64,000 nt of DNA, taken from NCBI RefSeq assembly GCF_041146395.1, contig NC_090983.1, forward strand, positions 66,843,501-66,907,500. The letters run 5' to 3'. The notes beneath the pieces were generated by a model. The model was not told the origin of the DNA. It saw only the letters and a program-made list of their open reading frames with translations, and made no database searches. Positions 62,811 to 64,000 of this stretch are shown here, one piece after another. Both the position numbers and the translations under genes were made by a program. How positions within the stretch are numbered: position 1 is the stretch's first letter; the number at the start of each line of letters is the position of its first letter. The stretch is from Eulemur rufifrons (Eukaryota; Chordata; Mammalia; Primates; Lemuridae).

Positions 62811-63687
62811 GTTCATTATTTTTTGTAAAAATTTCATATTCATATTAAGGTTTTTTTTTGTCCTTAAATTTTCTTCAACTGTAAAAATAGTAATTTAGTT
62901 AACATGATTTATAGTTAGTTTTTTAATATTATGGCATGTCTTAAATATTTTTAAAGGGCTGTAGCTAATAAAAAAAATTTTTGTGAGGAATTTCTTGGAA
63001 TTCAAGTACTATTCTGATAATTAAGGTCATCCTTGTCTTTGAACTTGTGGCTCCTTAAACATTAACCTACATGTTGAACTGTCCATCTTCGACTGCCTTC
63101 AGCTGCTTCTCCAGAACATTCTCAGCTGTAGTATTTCTAAAATCTAAATGTAAGAAACCCAACTTTTAGAAAATTGCCTAAAATTTTTCAAAGAGAGAAA
63201 GTTGTTTTATTTTGAAAAAGTTGTCTGATAGGGAATTATACATACTTCATTTGCAAAGCAATGAGGCTGTTCTGTAAATTTTATAATTAGGAGAGATTAG
63301 GCATTACTTTTAAATTGCATAAATGGCATTTTAATCAAATAAAAACGTATGTAATTTTCATAATAGAAAAAACATAAATTTTATTTTATGTGGCTATAAA
63401 ATTATATGAATTTTATATGATATGTATTTTAGAATTCATATAATTATATATTACATAAACATCATAACATTTTCATAATATAAATTTTTATAGCTTTATA
63501 TAACTATTCAACTGAGTCCTTTAAACTTATATCCTTGGTTTTATAGGGTTACATCATTTTAATAAAACTGACTTTTCAGCTTTCTGGGGTGTCACTTGTG
63601 CCCAGAAGATGTAACTGGCATTATTTTAAAATAGACATCTTTGTTCATTATTTATACAGGGAAATTTATTATGCATATTTCTTATAG

Positions 63688-63818
63688 GAATTGTTGAGGA
63701 GTACCAGTTGCCTTATTATGACATGGTGCCTTCAGATCCCTCAATAGAGGAAATGAGGAAGGTTGTTTGTGACCAGAAGTTCCGACCAAGTATCCCAAAC
63801 CAGTGGCAAAGCTGTGAA
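63688..63818 (+). CDS. ACVR1C: ACVR1C exon 8: kinase C-lobe
   Basis: 131 bases between cttatag and gtgaa/gtaagg, residues 409 (split) to 452. Encodes the C-lobe segment beginning [10 protein letters not shown] and containing [16 protein letters not shown], with the conserved RP of kinase subdomain XI nearby. It ends on a codon boundary (Glu452). About 41 residues of the 493-residue protein should lie in the next exon, outside the window. Confidence 0.97.
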
Positions 63819-64000
63819 GTAAGGCTATGTTCTTGTATATTTTTTTCTTACTATATTTTTGAGGTGAGTATTGGGGAGGATTTTCAGAGATTATATAGTT
63901 TTCTTTCTTAATGTAGGCATCCAATTCATTCCGTATAATTAGGTATATGTATTTTTATAAGTCTGCAGATGGATTTTTATTCCCTTTAGCAGTGTGTATG
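63819..64000 (+). other. ACVR1C: ACVR1C intron 8, start
   Basis: gtaaggct donor and the first 180 bases of the intron. The terminal coding exon is not in the window. Confidence 0.9.

Larger units (their letters stand above)
61548..63687 (+). other. ACVR1C: ACVR1C intron 7
   Basis: gtaagatt to tcttatag. Two MIRs, then very AT-rich sequence (about 63,330-63,500, with repeated ttatat/aattatat). 61,620-62,150 has nothing recognised. Confidence 0.95.

Overview
This is a 64 kb piece of primate nuclear DNA, almost certainly from a strepsirrhine (lemur or loris group). It carries Alu SINEs that are 7SL-derived and therefore primate. Two of them (about 23,641 and 45,734) have the longer A-rich linker typical of strepsirrhine Alus. 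A short L1 3' end near 40,060 also resembles lemur-lineage L1s. The DNA is AT-rich, with long introns, short exons with GT-AG borders, and dense layers of old LINEs, SINEs and DNA transposons. There is no bacterial, viral or CRISPR content.

The only protein-coding gene I can support is ACVR1C (ALK7), a type I receptor serine/threonine kinase of the TGF-beta family. It runs on the + strand. Exons 2 to 8 are present and open: 31,100-31,330, 50,000-50,239, 55,084-55,314, 58,121-58,288, 59,573-59,729, 61,423-61,547 and 63,688-63,818. Together they encode residues 25 to 452 of a 493-residue protein. The order is cysteine-rich ligand-binding ectodomain, transmembrane helix, GS segment, then most of the kinase. 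Exon 1 (signal peptide) should lie upstream of the window, and the last exon (about 41 codons) lies beyond base 64,000.

Regions: 1-15,480 is a LINE graveyard inside or upstream of intron 1. It holds antisense L1 fragments with a small hAT-like MITE, then a sense L1 split by a MER2 element that is itself split by a 7.5 kb near full-length L1. 15,480-31,099 is the rest of intron 1, mostly single-copy, with a strong CpG island at 21,040-21,790, a cluster of three Alus, and old L1, L2 and MIR pieces. 31,331-49,999 is intron 2. It contains an antisense L1 interrupted by what looks like an L1-mediated 3' transduction, more L1M, a MaLR LTR, one strepsirrhine-type Alu and an L2 pair. 50,240-63,687 contains introns 3 to 7, with an AluJ-like SINE, a GT microsatellite, an L1ME holding a MIR, a palindromic MITE, a Charlie-like hAT fragment and MIRs.

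What the gene does, from family knowledge: ACVR1C binds ligands such as nodal, activin B/AB and GDF3 together with type II activin receptors. It is activated by phosphorylation of the GS segment and phosphorylates SMAD2/3. I see no novel multigene system. The observations most worth a second look are the intronic CpG island as a possible alternative promoter, the 3'-transduction candidate, and the nested transposon stack.
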